Positions 15,743 through 23,510 of a stretch of 45,831 nt of DNA are shown one piece after another. Location of the stretch: the NCBI RefSeq assembly GCF_003732225.1, contig NZ_MOBJ01000021.1, positions 1-45,831 of the forward strand, written 5' to 3'. Positions within the stretch are counted from its first letter, which is position 1, and each line of letters starts with the position of its first letter. The notes under the pieces are model-generated. The model made no database searches and was not told the origin of the DNA. It saw only the letters and a list, made by a program, of their open reading frames with translations. The position numbers and the translations under genes were made by a program. This DNA is from Pseudomonas brassicacearum (GTDB lineage Bacteria; Pseudomonadota; Gammaproteobacteria; Pseudomonadales; Pseudomonadaceae).

Positions 15743-16936
15743 TCAAGCCACGGCTTGCGCTGCCCGGGCAATTTGCAACCGACGGGTGAGCATCGCGACG
15801 CTCACCACCAAAATTCCGCACAGGCTGATGACCATCGCCATCGGCATCGCCGTGCCGTCGTGCAACACGCCCACCAACGCTGCCGCCCCTGCGGCAACAC
15901 TGAACTGCAAGCAACCGAGCATTGCCGAGGCACTGCCTGCGCGTGCGCCCTGACCGCTCATGGCGCACGCCGACGCATTGGGAATAATGCAACCCAGGCT
16001 CGCGATGCAGATAAACAGTGGAATCAACAATGGCCACAAATGCTCGGTATGCAGTGAACTGACCGCCAGCAAGGTCAGGCCCGCCGCCAGATAAATCCAT
16101 ACAGTACGCGCCAGCAAAAAGGCCGGGCCGCGTTTGGAAAGCAGTCGCGCATTGAGCTGAGCCACCAGAATAAAGCCCGCCGCATTGGTGCCGAACAGCC
16201 AGCCAAAGTGCTCGGCCGGGACACCGTAAAGTTTGATGAAGACGAAAGGCGAACCGGCGATGTAGGCAAACATCCCGGCAATGGCGATGCCTCCGGTCAA
16301 GGCATGGCCGAGGAAAATCCTGTCAGAGAGCAGTCGACCGTACTGGCGCAGAGAACCCGACAATGGCTGACGCGGCTGGTTGGCCGGCAAGCTTTCCGGC
16401 AAGCCCAACGCAACCGCCAGGCCCGACAACGCACTGAACGCCGTCAAGGCGATAAAGATCGACTCCCAGCCATGCAGGTTGACCAGCAGACCGCCGAGCA
16501 TCGGTGCAAGAATCGGTGCCAGGCCCATGACCAGCATCAGCTGCGAAAAGACTTTCGCCGAACCCACCGCGTCGCACTTGTCGCTGACCACCGCACGGGA
16601 AATCACCATCCCGGCGCAGCCGCCCAGCGCCTGAACGAAACGTGCAGCGATCAACCACTCAAGGCTCGGCGCAAACGCGCACACCAGCGAGGCCAGGGTG
16701 AACAGGCCGACGCCCACCAGCAACGGAATGCGCCTGCCGAAGCGATCGGCCACCGGGCCGTAAGCCAACTGGCCAATCGACAGGCCCAGGAAATAGGCCG
16801 CGAGGGTCAGCTGGACGTGTTTTTCATCGGTACCGAAAGCCGCCGCCATGGCCGGGAAGGCTGGCAGATAGAAATCGATGGCCAGCGGCCCGAAAGCGCT
16901 CAGGGCGCCAAGAATCAGAATGGTACGGAGGTTCAT
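15743..16936 (-). CDS. Bcr/CflA-family multidrug efflux MFS transporter
   Basis: 397 aa, about 12 transmembrane segments, drug:H+ antiporter family. The N-terminal FGPLAIDFYLPAFP and the GPVADRFGRR loop after TM2 are typical of Bcr/CflA proteins, as is ARFVQALGGCAGMVISRAVV in TM4-5. Members export bicyclomycin, chloramphenicol, sulfonamides or dipeptides; the substrate here is unknown. The start codon has only a weak RBS (TGGA). Confidence 0.9.
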   Translation of the reverse strand: MNLRTILILGALSAFGPLAIDFYLPAFPAMAAAFGTDEKHVQLTLAAYFLGLSIGQLAYGPVADRFGRRIPLLVGVGLFTLASLVCAFAPSLEWLIAARFVQALGGCAGMVISRAVVSDKCDAVGSAKVFSQLMLVMGLAPILAPMLGGLLVNLHGWESIFIALTAFSALSGLAVALGLPESLPANQPRQPLSGSLRQYGRLLSDRIFLGHALTGGIAIAGMFAYIAGSPFVFIKLYGVPAEHFGWLFGTNAAGFILVAQLNARLLSKRGPAFLLARTVWIYLAAGLTLLAVSSLHTEHLWPLLIPLFICIASLGCIIPNASACAMSGQGARAGSASAMLGCLQFSVAAGAAALVGVLHDGTAMPMAMVISLCGILVVSVAMLTRRLQIARAAQAVA

Positions 16937-17030
16937 CAGGCGTCCAGTTATGCGTCAGTCGGCAGCCCGACAGTCTAGCCGCGCCTGGACGCCTTGAACA
17001 TTCCGATAGGTCGCTAACTATTAAAAAGGT

Positions 17031-17231
17031 TCAGGCCAGCGCCACTTCATAACCTTCTCCGCTGATCAGGTTGATGACTTGATCCGCCGACAGCTCACCG
17101 CTCTCGACACCGACTTCCTTCGCCGCGAGGTCGACCCGAATACTGGCTGCCGGATCCTTGGCTTGCAGCGCCTCGGTAATGGCCCGAACACAGTGACCGC
17201 ACGACATTCCTTGAACGTTGAATACCTGCAT
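17031..17231 (-). CDS. copZ: Copper chaperone CopZ (heavy-metal-associated domain)
   Basis: 66 aa, a single ferredoxin-like HMA domain with the metal-binding MSCGHC at residues 9-14 (C11, C14). It should bind Cu(I) in the cytoplasm and hand it to the CopA ATPase. The ATG at 17231 has AAAGGAGC upstream; the longer ORF extends through the promoter. A canonical CueR promoter lies 30-60 bp upstream. It diverges from a small secreted-protein gene, with copA and cueR beyond. Confidence 0.92.
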   Translation of the reverse strand: MQVFNVQGMSCGHCVRAITEALQAKDPAASIRVDLAAKEVGVESGELSADQVINLISGEGYEVALA

Positions 17232-17260
17232 GAGACAGCTCCTTTGATGTGGTTGAAGCC

Positions 17261-17291
17261 AGTCTTGAGCTTGCCACGGTGGCAAGGTCAA
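17261..17291 (-). promoter_or_regulatory. CueR-type promoter of copZ
   Basis: On the minus strand: TTGACC (complement of 17286-17291), a 19-bp spacer with the dyad TTGCCAC-C-GTGGCAA, then AAGACT as -10. It matches the known CueR operator (TTGACCTTGCC...GGCAAG). The site is nearly symmetric, so weak activity toward the divergent secreted-protein gene (plus-strand TTGAGC/AAGTTC) is possible. Confidence 0.88.
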
Positions 17292-17377
17292 GTTCTGCAG
17301 TGATCTGCCGGGCTGGCAATCATCGTCGCGCTCGGCCAAGCTTCGCCATCAATGACTCAAAAGCAGGAGATGCAGCC

Positions 17378-17755
17378 ATGCGCTGGTCAGCTTTCAGCCT
17401 ATTCGGCATGCTCAGTCTTTTCGCCGCCGCGCCCTCGGCCAGCGCCGAAGACTTCGGTGTGCTGATCATTTCTCGCGAGCGCCTGGAAGTCGCGACCTCG
17501 TGCGAGATTGGCGTGTACATCCAGGATCAGTTGTCGGCGCGGCTGTTCCAGGAGCAGAGCACCTCGTTCAACTTGCCGCCGGGTAACTACTCTTTGCGGC
17601 TCAAACTGCTGCCCGGCCAGGCGCCAGGCTGTAACGCCGGGATGCTGGCCCCCGGCTCGCAGAACATCACGCTCAGGGCGGGTGACCTGTTGAAATTCCG
17701 CATCGCCATGAACCAGCAAGGGATGTACCTCAAGCCCGCCGCGCTGGGGTATTGA
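17378..17755 (+). CDS. Secreted protein of unknown function in the copper cluster
   Basis: 125 aa from the ATG at 17378 (AGGAG upstream). A clear signal peptide runs to about residue 23 (SASA|EDF). The mature part is predicted mostly beta: a segment FNLPPGNYSLRLKLLPG resembles PEGA-like or other small beta-sandwich domains. Two cysteines (TSCEIG and PGCNAG) could form a disulphide; there are no Met- or His-rich copper motifs. I do not recognise the family. Its place between copZ and copA, and 90 bp from a CueR site, hints at copper-related regulation, but this is only context. Confidence 0.75.
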   Translation: MRWSAFSLFGMLSLFAAAPSASAEDFGVLIISRERLEVATSCEIGVYIQDQLSARLFQEQSTSFNLPPGNYSLRLKLLPGQAPGCNAGMLAPGSQNITLRAGDLLKFRIAMNQQGMYLKPAALGY

Positions 17756-17778
17756 GGCGTTCCGAATTCTGCGCGCTC

Positions 17779-17917
17779 CCCTGTAGCAGCTGGCGAAGCC
17801 TGCGTTCGGCTGCAAAGCAGTCGTGAAATCAGACACTGCGGTGTATCAGGTTAATCGTGGACTCAGGATTTGCGACCGCTACGCGGTCGAACGCAGGCTT
17901 CGCCAGCTGCTACAGGG
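17779..17917. repeat. Long inverted-repeat element with two inner hairpins, copy 1
   Basis: A perfect 30-bp inverted repeat (17779-17808 with 17888-17917, beginning CCCTGTAGCAGCTGG) encloses two further stem-loops, CGGCTGC-AAA-GCAGTCG (17807-17823) and CGACCGC-TAC-GCGGTCG (17873-17889), separated by 49 bp. A second copy with changed but still paired stems begins at 45704. It lies between the secreted-protein gene and copA. Confidence 0.88.
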
Positions 17918-17954
17918 ACCGTATCAACCTGAAGAACACCATCAAGATTGGCGC

Positions 17955-17985
17955 TTGACCTTGCCAGCATGGCAAGGTTGATCCT
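17955..17985 (+). promoter_or_regulatory. CueR-type promoter of copA
   Basis: TTGACC (17955-17960), a 19-bp spacer with dyad TTGCCAGCATGGCAA, then GATCCT as -10. It starts 60 bp before copA. The long spacer with central dyad is diagnostic for MerR/CueR activation. The -35 and left half-site are identical to those of the copZ promoter. Confidence 0.88.
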
Positions 17986-18014
17986 GTAGGTCATTTCTAC
18001 AGGGAGTAAGACCA

Positions 18015-20411
18015 ATGTCCGATTCCACCACCTTCGATCTGCCGATCTCCGGTATGACCTGCGCCAGCTGCGCCGGGCGTGTCGAGCGTGCGTTGAGTAA
18101 AGTTGTCGGCGCCAGTGCCGTCAGCGTCAACCTGGCCACCGAACAAGCACGCGTCCAGGCCCCTCGCGATAGCTTGCCGGCGCTGATGGAAGCGGTGCAG
18201 CAAGCCGGTTACAGCGTGCCGGCACACAACCTGGAATTGAGTATCGGCGGTATGACCTGTGCGTCGTGTGCCGGTCGGGTCGAACGTGCCCTGAATAAAG
18301 TCGCCGGGGTGAAAAGCGTCAGCGTCAATCTGGCCAATGAACGCGCGCACCTCGAACTACTCGGCCAAATCGACCCACAGATATTGATCGGCGCGGTCAG
18401 CAAGGCCGGTTATACCGCCAGCGTCTGGCAAGCCGAGCAGTCCACTGACAACGATCAGCAACAACGTCTGCGCCACGAACGCTGGAGCTTGCTGCTGGCA
18501 ATCATTCTGGCCTTGCCGCTGGTGCTGCCGATGCTGGTGCAGCCGTTCGGCCTGCACTGGATGCTCCCGGCCTGGGCACAGTTTGCCTTGGCGACCCCGG
18601 TGCAATTCATTTTCGGTGCACGCTTTTATGTCGCCGCATGGAAAGCCGTGCGGGCTGGCGCGGGCAACATGGACCTGCTGGTAGCCCTGGGCACCAGCGC
18701 CGGTTATGGCTTGAGCATTTACCTGTGGGCCACCGCCAGTGCCGGCAGCATGCCGCATCTTTATTTCGAAGCCTCGGCGGTGGTGATCGCGCTGGTGTTG
18801 CTCGGTAAATACCTTGAGAGCCGCGCCAAACGCCAGACCGCCAGTGCCATTCGTGCCCTCGAAGCCTTGCGTCCTGAACGGGCGATTCAAGTGATCGACG
18901 GCCGCGAACAGGACGTCGCCATCAGCGCATTGCGCCTTGGCGATCTGGTGCTGGTCAAACCCGGTGAACGTTTCCCGGTGGACGGTGAAGTGGTCGAAGG
19001 TCAGAGCCATGCCGACGAGGCATTGATCAGCGGCGAAAGCCTGCCGGTGCCGAAACAACCCGGCGACAAGGTCACTGGCGGTGCGATCAACGGCGAAGGC
19101 CGGCTGCTGGTTCGAACCCAGGCCCTTGGCGCGGAAACCGTGTTGGCGCGAATCATCCGTCTGGTGGAAGACGCCCAGGCCGGCAAGGCGCCGATTCAAA
19201 AGCTTGTGGATAAAGTCAGCCAGGTGTTCGTACCCGTCGTGCTGCTTTTAGCGCTGGCAACCTTGATCGGCTGGTGGCTGTATGGCGCGCCGCTGGAAAC
19301 GGCGGTGATCAACGCGGTCGCGGTGCTGGTGATCGCCTGTCCTTGCGCCCTCGGCCTGGCCACACCGACCGCGATCATGGCCGGCACCGGCGTGGCCGCA
19401 CGCCACGGTATTCTGATCAAGGACGCGCAAGCGCTGGAACGTGCCCATGAAGTCAGCGTGGTGGTGTTCGACAAGACCGGCACACTGACGTCCGGCACGC
19501 CACGCATCGCTCACTTCAGTGCCATCGACGGCAACGAAGCAACCCTGCTGCAACAGGCCGGCGCCCTGCAACGCGGCAGCGAACATCCGTTGGCCAAGGC
19601 CGTGCTGGACGCCTGTGCCGAGCGTGACTTGTCGGTGGCCGATGTCAGCGCCAGCCAATCACTGACCGGTCGTGGCATTGCCGGCACGCTGGAGGGTCGC
19701 CGGTTGGCGCTGGGCAATCGCCGTCTGCTGGAAGAAACCGGCTTGAACGCCGGCCCCTTGGCCGAATCCGCCAAGGCCTGGGAAGCCGAGGGCCGGACCT
19801 TGTCGTGGCTGATCGAACAAAGCCCCGAGCCGCGGGTACTCGGTCTGTTCGCCTTTGGCGACACCCTCAAGCCTGGGGCGCTGCAAGCGATTGAGGCATT
19901 GAACACGCAACACATCGGCAGTCACCTGCTGACCGGCGACAACCGTGGCAGCGCCCGGGTGGTCGCCGAAGCGCTGGGTATCAGCAACGTTCACGCCGAA
20001 GTACTACCGGCAGAAAAGGCCTCGACCGTCACCGAACTGAAAAAGACCGGTGTGGTGGCGATGGTTGGCGACGGCATCAACGACGCTCCAGCGTTGGCGG
20101 CGGCAGATATCGGCATCGCCATGGGCGGCGGCACCGACGTTGCGATGCACGCGGCCGGGATCACCTTGATGCGCGGCGACCCTCGCTTGGTGCCAGCGGC
20201 GCTGGAGATCAGCCGCAAGACCTACGCGAAGATCCGCCAGAATCTGTTCTGGGCCTTCGTCTACAACCTGATCGGGATTCCGCTGGCAGCGTTCGGCTTG
20301 CTCAACCCGGTTCTGGCCGGCGCGGCGATGGCCTTGTCCAGTGTCAGCGTGGTAAGTAATGCTTTACTGCTCAAAACCTGGAAGCCGAAAGACCTGGAGG
20401 ACGTTGAATGA
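18015..20411 (+). CDS. copA: Copper-exporting P1B-type ATPase
   Basis: 798 aa, inner-membrane Cu(I) pump. Two N-terminal HMA domains carry GMTCASCAGRVERAL (cysteines 16/19 and 82/85). Eight predicted transmembrane segments follow, with the Cu-transport motif CPC at 442-444, the phosphorylated D486 in DKTGTLTSG, and the nucleotide-domain GDGINDAPALAAADIGIAMG near the C-terminal end. Length is normal for bacterial CopA with two metal-binding domains. It has its own CueR promoter and overlaps cueR by four bases (ATGA), so export and sensing are co-expressed. Confidence 0.96.
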   Translation: MSDSTTFDLPISGMTCASCAGRVERALSKVVGASAVSVNLATEQARVQAPRDSLPALMEAVQQAGYSVPAHNLELSIGGMTCASCAGRVERALNKVAGVKSVSVNLANERAHLELLGQIDPQILIGAVSKAGYTASVWQAEQSTDNDQQQRLRHERWSLLLAIILALPLVLPMLVQPFGLHWMLPAWAQFALATPVQFIFGARFYVAAWKAVRAGAGNMDLLVALGTSAGYGLSIYLWATASAGSMPHLYFEASAVVIALVLLGKYLESRAKRQTASAIRALEALRPERAIQVIDGREQDVAISALRLGDLVLVKPGERFPVDGEVVEGQSHADEALISGESLPVPKQPGDKVTGGAINGEGRLLVRTQALGAETVLARIIRLVEDAQAGKAPIQKLVDKVSQVFVPVVLLLALATLIGWWLYGAPLETAVINAVAVLVIACPCALGLATPTAIMAGTGVAARHGILIKDAQALERAHEVSVVVFDKTGTLTSGTPRIAHFSAIDGNEATLLQQAGALQRGSEHPLAKAVLDACAERDLSVADVSASQSLTGRGIAGTLEGRRLALGNRRLLEETGLNAGPLAESAKAWEAEGRTLSWLIEQSPEPRVLGLFAFGDTLKPGALQAIEALNTQHIGSHLLTGDNRGSARVVAEALGISNVHAEVLPAEKASTVTELKKTGVVAMVGDGINDAPALAAADIGIAMGGGTDVAMHAAGITLMRGDPRLVPAALEISRKTYAKIRQNLFWAFVYNLIGIPLAAFGLLNPVLAGAAMALSSVSVVSNALLLKTWKPKDLEDVE

Positions 20412-20821
20412 ACATCGGCCAAGCAGCCAGACACAGCGGCCTGAGCGCCAAGATGATTCGCTATTACGAATCGATCGGTCTGCTCAAGGCAGCGCATCGC
20501 ACCGACAGCGGCTACCGCGTCTATGGCGATGACGACCTGCACAGCCTGGCGTTCATCAAGCGTTCACGCGATCTCGGGTTTTCCCTGGAAGAGGTAGGCA
20601 AACTGCTGACCCTCTGGCAGGACCGCCAACGGGCCAGCGCCGACGTCAAGGCACTGGCCCGCCAGCACATCGATGAGCTGAACCAGAAAATCCGCGAGCT
20701 CGGCCAGTTGCGCGACACCCTGGAGGATCTGGTGGAGCATTGTCAGGGCGATCATCGTCCGGACTGCCCGATTCTCAAGGAGCTGGCGTCGGGCTGCTGC
20801 GCCGAGCCCGCTCGCCCCTGA
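20408..20821 (+). CDS. cueR: Cu(I)-responsive MerR-family regulator CueR
   Basis: 137 aa. MerR winged HTH at the N-terminus (MNIGQAARHSGLSAKMIRYY), dimerisation helix at about 80-110, and the metal loop C112-x7-C120 (HCQGDHRPDCP). The cysteine positions and S77 are the same as in E. coli CueR and are the marks of a monovalent Cu/Ag/Au sensor. It overlaps the copA stop codon (ATGA). Two CueR-type promoters in the cluster are its expected targets. The gene also overlaps the end of the convergent MFS gene by 47 bp. Confidence 0.94.
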   Translation: MNIGQAARHSGLSAKMIRYYESIGLLKAAHRTDSGYRVYGDDDLHSLAFIKRSRDLGFSLEEVGKLLTLWQDRQRASADVKALARQHIDELNQKIRELGQLRDTLEDLVEHCQGDHRPDCPILKELASGCCAEPARP

Positions 20822-22010
20822 TCGCCAAAACCTTCAGCACCAACAGGGTGCTGAGGGGAATCCCATGAAACAGCAGCACCACCGCGCCGGGCGCCCACAC
20901 GTTATAGAACGGCGCGGCAATCAACATGCCGACGCCGAACCCGGTCATTTGCAGTAAGGTCAGGAAACTGAAAATCGGCAGGCGCAGGCTGTCCGGTTCA
21001 CGCTGCAAGCGCGACATCAGTCCGACCTCGGAAAAGCCGTCCCCCAAACCCGCCGGCAACGCGAACAGCAGCAAGGCATACAGGCTCTGTTGCTGGAACA
21101 TCAGAATGAAGCCGCTGGACATCAGCAACACACCGAAGAAAAACCGCCGCTCCAGGTTTGAGTTTTCCGAGCCCGGCAAACGACTGGCGATCCGTGCGCC
21201 GATGAATTTCCCGCACGCCCATACTGCCAGCATCAAACCCAGCGTAATGCTGGCCGACTCAGGCGTGAGCAGTTTGGAAATGATCGGGAATCCCACGTTG
21301 TGCGCGGCACTGCCGAGGGTGTCGGCCATCACCAGCGCCAGCATCGCGGCGATGACCGGCGAACTGCGCAAACCTTGGCGTAGTGCACTCCATTCGCCAC
21401 GCGGGTGGGTTGGCTCGGTACTCGGTGCATATCTGGAAAACCGCAACGGCACAATGAATAGCGCCGCCAACAGATAAGTGACCACGTTCAGCGCAAACAC
21501 CGTTTCAAAGCCGAAACCTGCCACCAACAGCCCGGCAACCAGACTCCCGCCGACCATCGCCGCGGACGACGCCGAAGTGATCCAGGCATTGGTCTTAAGC
21601 AGTTGCTCCCCAGCGATCATGTGCGGCAACTGGCTGTTGAGGCCAATGGCGAACATCGAGTTGCCAAACCCCAGGCCGAAAGCGATCACCGGTAACAGCA
21701 ACGCTTGCTGCGGCACCGGCAGCACCAGCAACAGGCCTAACAGCCCGGCACGCAGCAGATCGAAGGCTATCAGCGGTAAGCGCCCGCCCCAACGACGATA
21801 AAACGTCGTGCCGATCAAACTGGCAAAAATCCCCCCGGCCACGCGGCTGGCAAGAAAGATCCCGACGCTCATGGCGCTGTTGCTGAGCAGGTAAACATAA
21901 GTGGCCAGCGCCACCATATTGAGGAAGGCGCCGAAATCCGAGACCAGGCGCGCAGCGATGATCAGTCGGGCATTGCGGGTGGATTGGTGGGGTGTGGGGT
22001 CGGTGTTCAC
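20775..22010 (-). CDS. MFS transporter (MFS_3/EntS-like)
   Basis: 411 aa with about 12 transmembrane segments. Arrangement and N-terminal pattern (ARLVSDFGAFLNMVALATYVY) fit the MFS_3 branch that includes EntS-type exporters; the substrate is unknown. It uses a GTG start (22010) with AAGGAC upstream. Its 3' end overlaps that of cueR by 47 bp tail to tail, which could give antisense interference with the cueR transcript. Confidence 0.85.
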   Translation of the reverse strand: MNTDPTPHQSTRNARLIIAARLVSDFGAFLNMVALATYVYLLSNSAMSVGIFLASRVAGGIFASLIGTTFYRRWGGRLPLIAFDLLRAGLLGLLLVLPVPQQALLLPVIAFGLGFGNSMFAIGLNSQLPHMIAGEQLLKTNAWITSASSAAMVGGSLVAGLLVAGFGFETVFALNVVTYLLAALFIVPLRFSRYAPSTEPTHPRGEWSALRQGLRSSPVIAAMLALVMADTLGSAAHNVGFPIISKLLTPESASITLGLMLAVWACGKFIGARIASRLPGSENSNLERRFFFGVLLMSSGFILMFQQQSLYALLLFALPAGLGDGFSEVGLMSRLQREPDSLRLPIFSFLTLLQMTGFGVGMLIAAPFYNVWAPGAVVLLFHGIPLSTLLVLKVLAIRGERARRSSPTPAP

Positions 22011-22080
22011 AATCGTCCTTGATCGAGCGTTGCCTTGGGTGCCGTGCAGTTAACTCGATTTAACAACCTACGGATACTCA

Positions 22081-22170
22081 TGTGGGAGCGAGCTTGCTCG
22101 CGATAGCGGACTGACAGTCAACAATGATGTTGAAAGTGATGGCCTCATCGCGAGCAAGCTCGCTCCCACA
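22081..22170. repeat. Paired REP element (GTGGGAGCGAGC family)
   Basis: Left arm TGTGGGAGCGAGCTTGCTCG (from 22081) and its complement (to 22170) enclose about 40 bp. Both arms are intact. Confidence 0.9.
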
Positions 22171-22210
22171 GTGGTTCTGTGTTGAATTCAATTTTCGGGC
22201 AGGACACCCA

Positions 22211-22238
22211 TAAAAAACCCGGCCGAAGCCGGATTTTT
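22211..22238 (-). terminator. Rho-independent terminator after the RIO kinase gene
   Basis: CCGGC-CGAA-GCCGG stem-loop (22219-22232), read on the minus strand as CCGGC-TTCG-GCCGG followed by a run of six T. It starts about 12 bp beyond the stop codon of the kinase gene. Confidence 0.85.
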
Positions 22239-22249
22239 CATTCAACCGA

Positions 22250-23143
22250 TCACTGCATCCACGGCGGAGGCGGTTCTTCGGTTTTGCTCGGCGGTGCATC
22301 GTCTGCGGCGCGAACCGCTTGCCGACGTTCCTCATCAAGGCGCGCGGCCTCGATCTCACGCATGATGCCGCCTACGTCCGCCAGCTCTTCCGGCTCGTCG
22401 AACTCACCGGTCAGGACGCTGGCCGGGTGCAGGGTGCCGGCTTCATACAGCGCCCACATTTCCTTGGCGTACTTGGTCCGCTTCAACTCCGGGGCAAAGC
22501 GCCCGAAGTACGAGGCCATGTTGCCCACATCGCGCTCCAGCATGCTGAACGCGTGGTTGTTGCCGGCAGCGTCGACTGCCTGGGGCAGGTCGATGATCAC
22601 CGGGCCATCCGGGGTCAGCAATACGTTGAACTCGGACAGGTCACCGTGCACCAGACCGGTACACAGCATCAGCACGATCTGCGAAATCAGGAAGGCGTGG
22701 TATTCGCGCGCCTGATCCGCTTCCAGCACCACGTCATTGAGACGCGGTGCGGCATCGCCGTACTCGTCCGCCACCAGTTCCATCAGCAGCACGCCTTCCA
22801 GGAAGTCGAACGGCTTGGGGACTCGCACCCCGGCACTGGCCAGACGGAACAACGCCGCAACCTCGGCGTTCTGCCAGGCGTCTTCGGTTTCTTTACGACC
22901 GAACTTGGAACCCTTGGCCATCGCGCGAGCCTGACGGCTGTTACGTACCTTGCGGCCTTCCTGATACTCGGCCGCCTGACGAAAACTTCGTTTATTCGCC
23001 TCCTTGTAAACCTTGGCGCAACGTAACTCGTTGCCGCAGCGCACCACATAAACAGCTGCTTCTTTACCACTCATGAGTGGGCGCAGCACCTCGTCAACCA
23101 GACCGTCCTCGATCAGCGGTTCAATGCGTTTTGGAGTCTTCAT
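22250..23143 (-). CDS. RIO-type serine/threonine protein kinase
   Basis: 297 aa, RIO1-like atypical kinase. Visible kinase elements: the P-loop region SGKEAAVYVV (25-34), the ATP-anchoring lysine K44, the catalytic loop VHGDLSEFNVL with D168 and N173, and the metal-binding D185 in IIDLPQAVD, which replaces DFG as in all RIO kinases. A charged, proline-rich tail ends the protein. Archaeal and eukaryotic RIO1/2 act in small-subunit ribosome maturation; the role of the bacterial proteins is not established. It is monocistronic, with its own terminator. Confidence 0.9.
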   Translation of the reverse strand: MKTPKRIEPLIEDGLVDEVLRPLMSGKEAAVYVVRCGNELRCAKVYKEANKRSFRQAAEYQEGRKVRNSRQARAMAKGSKFGRKETEDAWQNAEVAALFRLASAGVRVPKPFDFLEGVLLMELVADEYGDAAPRLNDVVLEADQAREYHAFLISQIVLMLCTGLVHGDLSEFNVLLTPDGPVIIDLPQAVDAAGNNHAFSMLERDVGNMASYFGRFAPELKRTKYAKEMWALYEAGTLHPASVLTGEFDEPEELADVGGIMREIEAARLDEERRQAVRAADDAPPSKTEEPPPPWMQ

Positions 23144-23510
23144 CAGCTTTTATTGTGGGTCCTTTATTACCAAACACGCGAATGTCACTCGTTATACGGC
23201 AATCCACTCCCGGCGGGGAGGGGTTGCCGACCTATGAACGTTGCAGATGCACCCAATGTGCCAGATTAATCAGGCAAACCCTGTCGGCCGACGAAGATCA
23301 TAGCTGAGAGTCAGCCGCACGTTGCTAACCAGATCAGAAGGCAATTGCGACAGAGTTTGCGATCAGCCGACCCACTCTTTGTAGGATTTTTTTCAATAGC
23401 CCTCAATTTCCGCTGCTGGCGGCCGAAGTCATCAAAGAGAACGGGATTTGTCCGACAATCCGCGAGTCGTCAGCACTGCGTGGGCTTATAAGAAAAAATC
23501 TGGAGCGCGG
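23144..23510. other. Intergenic stretch with a strong hairpin
   Basis: About 370 bp between the divergent RIO kinase and chemoreceptor genes. It contains a strong stem-loop at 23197-23229 (CGGCAA...TTGCCG outer stem, CTCCC/GGGAG inner stem) without a T-run on either side, so it is not an obvious terminator. I see no recognisable sigma28 promoter for the chemoreceptor and no gene. Confidence 0.5.
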
